DNA from: BOG-908 sp963795825
GTDB lineage: Bacteria > Pseudomonadota > Alphaproteobacteria > Acetobacterales > Acetobacteraceae
Assembly: GCA_963795825.1 (NCBI GenBank)
Contig: CAWCIW010000001.1
Location: 868,001-932,000 of the forward strand
Reading direction: 5' to 3'
DNA length: 64,000 nt
How positions within the stretch are numbered: position 1 is the first letter of the stretch; the number at the start of each line of letters is the position of its first letter. The notes below the pieces were generated by a model that saw only the letters and a program-made list of their open reading frames with translations, did no database searches and was not told where the DNA came from. Below, piece by piece: positions 60,902 through 64,000 of the stretch. The translations under genes and the position numbers were made by a program.

Positions 60902-60987
60902 CCTTTGGCCATCTACCCTGTCCGAAACGGCTTGCGCGATTTGCGTGACGTAGAACACCGTCGCGACCGTTGGCCGGGGGAACCAGG

Positions 60988-61188
60988 ATGCGCGCTGATT
61001 CCGTATGCGTCTGTATGCTCGCTCTGTCCGCAACCACCCTGGCAGTGCACGCGCAGGCCGCCACGATCCATCCGCTGCATCGGTTCGCCTGCACCAACCA
61101 GGCGCCTGGTCATTACGCTCTTAGCACGTCGCCGCAATCCGATCTGCTGCAAGCCAGTGACGGCAGTTTCTATGGCACCACCGTGTAA
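60988..61188 (+). pseudogene. Truncated exported protein with one GloVer-type repeat
   Basis: ATG 60988 (MRADSVCVCMLALSATTLAVHAQAA) begins a signal peptide followed by IHPLHRFAC and SDLLQASDGSFYGTTV, the start of a GloVer-type repeat protein. A TAA ends the frame at 61188; the same frame then continues CGSGLCPNTSGGGHTGCAF, the expected next part of such a repeat. So a premature stop followed by loss of the remaining repeats is likely. Full-length relatives have several such repeats. A 66-residue exported peptide could still be made. Confidence 0.65.
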
Positions 61189-61345
61189 TGCGGGTCCGGC
61201 CTGTGCCCGAACACCAGCGGGGGCGGTCACACCGGCTGCGCATTCCGGTCTGCCTGATTGGATTTTCTGCGGTCAGCATCCGAGACAATCCGCTTGCGGT
61301 CGGTCAGATTGAACAAGATACCGGCCTGGGCGGAGTAGTTGGCGG

Positions 61346-61747
61346 ATGGTTGACACGATCGTATCCTACGAGGGCGGCCTGCGTTGCAGGTCAGAACATC
61401 CTGATTCGGGAGTCGTCGTGCTCACCGATGCACCGAAGGACAATCATGGGCGGGGGGAGGGTTTCTCGCCGAGCGAGCTGCTTTCGGTGTCGTTGGGAAG
61501 CTGCATTCTGAGCATCATGGCGATCGCGGCGGACGCGATGGATGTGGCGTTCGTTGACGCTACGGCGACTGTCACCAAGGTGATGGCCAACGCGCCGCGC
61601 CGGGTTGCGCGGATCGCCGTGACCGTGCGGGTTCCTGGGTTGTTCGATGAAAGGCAGCGGGCCAGGTTGGTGGCTGCTGCGCATGCGTGTCCTGTTCATG
61701 CGGTCTTGGGAATTGACACGCCGATATCTGTCGAGTGGGTGGGCTGA
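61346..61747 (+). CDS. OsmC family protein
   Basis: OsmC-like proteins are thiol-dependent peroxidases. The 133-residue protein starts at ATG 61346. It has the two active-site Cys in LGSCILSIMAIAA (about 52) and AAHACPVHAVLG (about 116). GEGFSPSELLSVSLGSC is the classic loop before the first Cys. It is cytoplasmic and would reduce organic hydroperoxides. The start follows pseudogene debris; a decayed half repeat follows the stop. Confidence 0.92.
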   Translation: MVDTIVSYEGGLRCRSEHPDSGVVVLTDAPKDNHGRGEGFSPSELLSVSLGSCILSIMAIAADAMDVAFVDATATVTKVMANAPRRVARIAVTVRVPGLFDERQRARLVAAAHACPVHAVLGIDTPISVEWVG

Positions 61748-61765
61748 GCGGGCTGATGTTTCAGG

Positions 61766-61812
61766 CGGGCAAAGCCAACTTTTTTACAAAACGAGTCGCA
61801 AACTTTTGGGGG
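61766..61812. repeat. Decayed half of the intergenic palindromic element
   Basis: GGCAAAGCCAACTTTTTTACAAAACGAGTCGCAAACTTTTGG follows the left-arm order (GCAAgGCCttCTTTTTT..AAAA..GCAAAaaCTTTTG) with substitutions that spoil the stem. Located 19 bases after the osmC stop. Confidence 0.5.
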
Positions 61813-61929
61813 TTGTTTAGCTCGGGCTCGCTTCCCGGCATGGCCGCAAATCGCGGGTTGCCCGGAAGCAGAAATCCCGTTAGCGCATGAACAATCCTGG
61901 TAAGCCATTCCGGCTTGGCACTGTGACGC

Positions 61930-63297
61930 CTAAACTGCGGCTTCCTCGAAAATCCGCTTCACATCCCCGCCCCAAGCTCCATGATACCGCGACAACCAAT
62001 GCTCCGCCTGGTTCGGCGCGCCGGCCACGATCGCATCCAGCGGATCGAGATACACCTCCTCGCCCAGACCGCGCGCCCGCAGGCCGTCGCGCGAGATCGC
62101 CAGCGCATAGCGGGCGAGATCGCGTACGGTGCCGCTGGCGAAAGGTGCTGCCAGGCCCAGGCGCGGCACTTCGGCGCGGATGGCTGCGAGCGGGCGCCAG
62201 TCCTGGGCGCTGACCAGGGCGTGGGCGGCGTGCAGGGCGGCGTCGTCGTAGAGCAGCCCGACCCAGAAGGCGGACTGGGCGAGCATCATCTCGGGTGTGC
62301 CGGCGTCCGCGCCGCGCATTTCGAGGAAGCGTTTCAGGCGGACTTCGGTGAAGACGGTGGTGAAATGGTCGGCGAAGTCGCCGATGGTGGCGGTGATGCC
62401 GTGCAGGGCTTCCACGCGGCCGGCCATGAAGTCGCGGAAGCTGGCGCCGGCGACGTCGATCAGGCGGCCTTCGCGGGCGACGAAATACATCGGCACGTCG
62501 AGCAGCCAGTCGGCGTAGCGCTCGAAGCCGAAGCCGTCTTCGAAGAACACCGGGGCGATGCCGGTGCGGTCTGGGTCGGTGTCGGTCCAGACATTGGCGC
62601 GGGCGGACTGGAAGCCGTTCGGCCGGCCCTCGGTGAAGGGCGAGTTGGCGAACAGGGCGGTGGCGACGGGCTGCAGCAGGAGGCCCACGCGGAGTTTGCG
62701 CACCATGTCGGCTTCGCTCGCGAAGTCCAGGTTCACCTGCACGGTGCAGGTGCGCAGCATCATGTCCAGCCCCAGATTGCCGACCAGCGGCATGTAGCGG
62801 CGCATGATGGCGTAGCGGGATTTGGGCATGAAGCCGATGTCGGCGCGGCGCGCGGTGGGGTGGAAGCCGAGCGGGGCGAAGCCCAGGCCGAGCGGGCCGC
62901 CTATGGCGCGCACGTCGGCGAAGTGGCGGTCCGCTTCGGCGCGTGTGTCGTGCAGGGTGGCGAGCGGGGCGCCGGAGAGTTCGAACTGGCCGCCCGGCTC
63001 GAGGGAGATGCTTTCGCCGCGGGCGGTCAGCCCGATCAGGTTGCCCTGGTCGCGGATCTCCGCCCAGCCCAGGGCCGCGATGCCTTCGAGCATGGCGCGT
63101 ATGCCGCGCGGTTCGTAGTGCGGCGGGGCGTAGTCGCCGCCCAGTCCCTCGCCGGTGCCGGGGCGGCGGAAGCCGAACTTTTCGTGCTCGGTGCCGATGC
63201 GGAAGGCGCTGGCGGGCTTGCAGCCTTCGGCGAAGTAGGCGGCCAGTTCGCGCACATCCCCGATCGGGGTCGCGTTCTCCTCACCGGGGTTCGACAT
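61930..63297 (-). CDS. gshA: Glutamate-cysteine ligase (class II, plant/alphaproteobacterial type)
   Basis: GshA makes gamma-glutamylcysteine, the first step of glutathione synthesis. The 455 residues start at ATG 63297 (MSNPGEENATPIGDVRELAAYFAEG). FRIGTEHEKFGF and EPGGQFELSGAPL are the conserved ATP/metal-binding Glu motifs. MLRTCTVQVNLDFAS and NSPFTEGRPNGFQSARANVWTDTDPDRTG follow, then RGADAGTPEMMLAQSAFWVGLLYD. The class II family, common in alphaproteobacteria and plants, is distinct from E. coli GshA. Its partner gshB is not in the window. rsmE lies upstream on the same strand, 119 bases away. Confidence 0.95.
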   Translation of the reverse strand: MSNPGEENATPIGDVRELAAYFAEGCKPASAFRIGTEHEKFGFRRPGTGEGLGGDYAPPHYEPRGIRAMLEGIAALGWAEIRDQGNLIGLTARGESISLEPGGQFELSGAPLATLHDTRAEADRHFADVRAIGGPLGLGFAPLGFHPTARRADIGFMPKSRYAIMRRYMPLVGNLGLDMMLRTCTVQVNLDFASEADMVRKLRVGLLLQPVATALFANSPFTEGRPNGFQSARANVWTDTDPDRTGIAPVFFEDGFGFERYADWLLDVPMYFVAREGRLIDVAGASFRDFMAGRVEALHGITATIGDFADHFTTVFTEVRLKRFLEMRGADAGTPEMMLAQSAFWVGLLYDDAALHAAHALVSAQDWRPLAAIRAEVPRLGLAAPFASGTVRDLARYALAISRDGLRARGLGEEVYLDPLDAIVAGAPNQAEHWLSRYHGAWGGDVKRIFEEAAV

Positions 63298-63416
63298 GGT
63301 GCTCCTGGCTCAGAAAACGGGGTGGCGGGCAGGCGTGGCGTGACGGGGACCAGAAATCGCCGGGGCAGGCAAGGGGCGGCCCGGCGTTTCGGTTCGGTTG
63401 GTTGTTGCGGTCGCGC

Positions 63417-64000
63417 TCAATTGGTTGACCAGCCGGGCGCCTGCAAGAGGGCGAGGCCGGCGACCACGGCCGTCTCCGCGCGCAGGATGAGCGGGCCCAG
63501 CGAGATCGGGCGCACGAAGGCGGCCTGGCGCAGGGCGTCGGCCTCGATGGGGGCGAAGCCGCCTTCCGGGCCGATGAGGAGCGCGCGGGCGGCGCCGGGC
63601 GCGGGGCCGGGGCGGGTGCGCTCCAGCGCCACGGCCAACGGGCTGGCGGGCGGCCAGGCTTCCAGCAGGGCGGCCAGGGTGGTGAGCGGGGCGAGGATTG
63701 GCAGGTCCAGGCGCTCGCATTGTTCGGCGGCCTCGCGGGCGATCGCGGCCAGGCGCTCCTCGTTGATGCGGGCGGCGTTGGTGCGGATGGTGGTCACCGG
63801 CAGCAGGTGGGTGACGCCGAGTTCGGTGGCCTGGCGGATGACGAGATCGGTGGCGTCGCGCTTCAGGGGGGCGAAGGCCAGAGTGAGTTCGGGGGTGGGG
63901 CGCTGGGGGCGGAGTTCGCGTTCGATGACCAGGGTGGCCCGGCCGCGTTTCAGGGCGCCGATGCGGGCCAGCCATTCGCCGGCCTCGCCGTTGAACACGG
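63417..64000 (-). CDS. rsmE: 16S rRNA (uracil-1498-N3) methyltransferase, 5' end outside window
   Basis: RsmE methylates U1498 of 16S rRNA. About 194 codons of a usual 240-250 are visible; the frame is open through the window end, so the true start lies beyond 64000. The visible VFNGEAGEWLARI is the end of the N-terminal PUA-like domain, not the start. The SPOUT/trefoil-knot domain is intact: LAFAPLKRDATDLVIRQATELGVTHLLPV, EAAEQCERLDLPIL, LLIGPEGGF and ISLGPLILRAETA. gshA lies downstream on the same strand. Confidence 0.93.
   Translation of the reverse strand, partial: VFNGEAGEWLARIGALKRGRATLVIERELRPQRPTPELTLAFAPLKRDATDLVIRQATELGVTHLLPVTTIRTNAARINEERLAAIAREAAEQCERLDLPILAPLTTLAALLEAWPPASPLAVALERTRPGPAPGAARALLIGPEGGFAPIEADALRQAAFVRPISLGPLILRAETAVVAGLALLQAPGWSTN

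Noticed and set aside
10938..61812. Insertion sequence or transposase gene as source of the repeats
   Set aside because: No transposase, integrase of a mobile type or IS terminal structure is present; XerC is the housekeeping recombinase.

Overview
The window is GC-rich and its genes point to an alphaproteobacterium, most likely of the Acetobacteraceae/Rhodospirillales. The pointers are the gene order DUF177-rpmF-plsX-fabH-ihfA-merR, an alphaproteobacterial LexA box (GAAC-N7-GAAC), a TIGR02300-type zinc protein, a class II glutamate-cysteine ligase, and a red-type (form IC) RuBisCO with CbbX. A sedolisin-type acid protease fits an acid-adapted lifestyle, but the species cannot be named from this sequence.

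Layout. 0-4 kb: histidine degradation (hutH cut by the window edge, hutU), separated by an opposite-strand membrane protein gene and a repeat. 4-9.4 kb: secreted sedolisin, a lipase / amidase-like / membrane-protein trio and a broken mrr restriction gene. 9.5-13.9 kb: frameshifted gltX, comEC, bamE. 14.2-23.3 kb: cytochrome chaperone remnant, DUF177, lipoprotein, rpmF, plsX, fabH, a glycosyltransferase-like gene, ihfA, merR and two unknowns. 23.4-30.9 kb: clpP and the Calvin cycle cluster cbbR < > cbbL-cbbS-rpe-cbbX-fbp-prk. 30.9-36.2 kb: zinc-uptake regulon (TonB receptor, znuB, znuC, zur, znuA) with two matching Zur-type operators. 36.4-46.6 kb: priA, DUF484, xerC, fatty acid hydroxylase, PEP-CTERM protein, 2OG oxygenase, zapE, lexA, flavin reductase. 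46.7-49 kb: unknown genes, including an AT-richer island. 49-53.5 kb: polyamine catabolism (puuA-like, puuD, aminotransferase) and a DUF305 protein. 53.5-60.1 kb: a short LOV photoreceptor and two giant beta-strand-repeat proteins. 60.4-64 kb: TIGR02300 protein, GloVer remnant, osmC, gshA, rsmE (cut by the edge).

The most unusual feature is a dispersed family of intergenic palindromic elements. There are eight full copies of about 165-190 bp and at least five clear plus three decayed half copies. Each arm carries an A/T-rich hairpin and a second palindrome, usually lies just after a stop codon, and varies by compensating base changes. The full elements share a related interior that occurs in both orientations. 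They supply candidate start codons for comEC and xerC. I do not recognise this family.

Two other points stand out. The fructose-bisphosphatase in the cbb operon lacks key acidic metal ligands (the SEE and DPLDG motifs have become SAA and APLDG). Seven genes carry frameshifts, several of them in short G/C runs: an ABM monooxygenase, mrr, gltX, the cytochrome chaperone, a flavin reductase, puuA and a beta-repeat protein. Either the sequence has residual indel errors or several genes are decaying.
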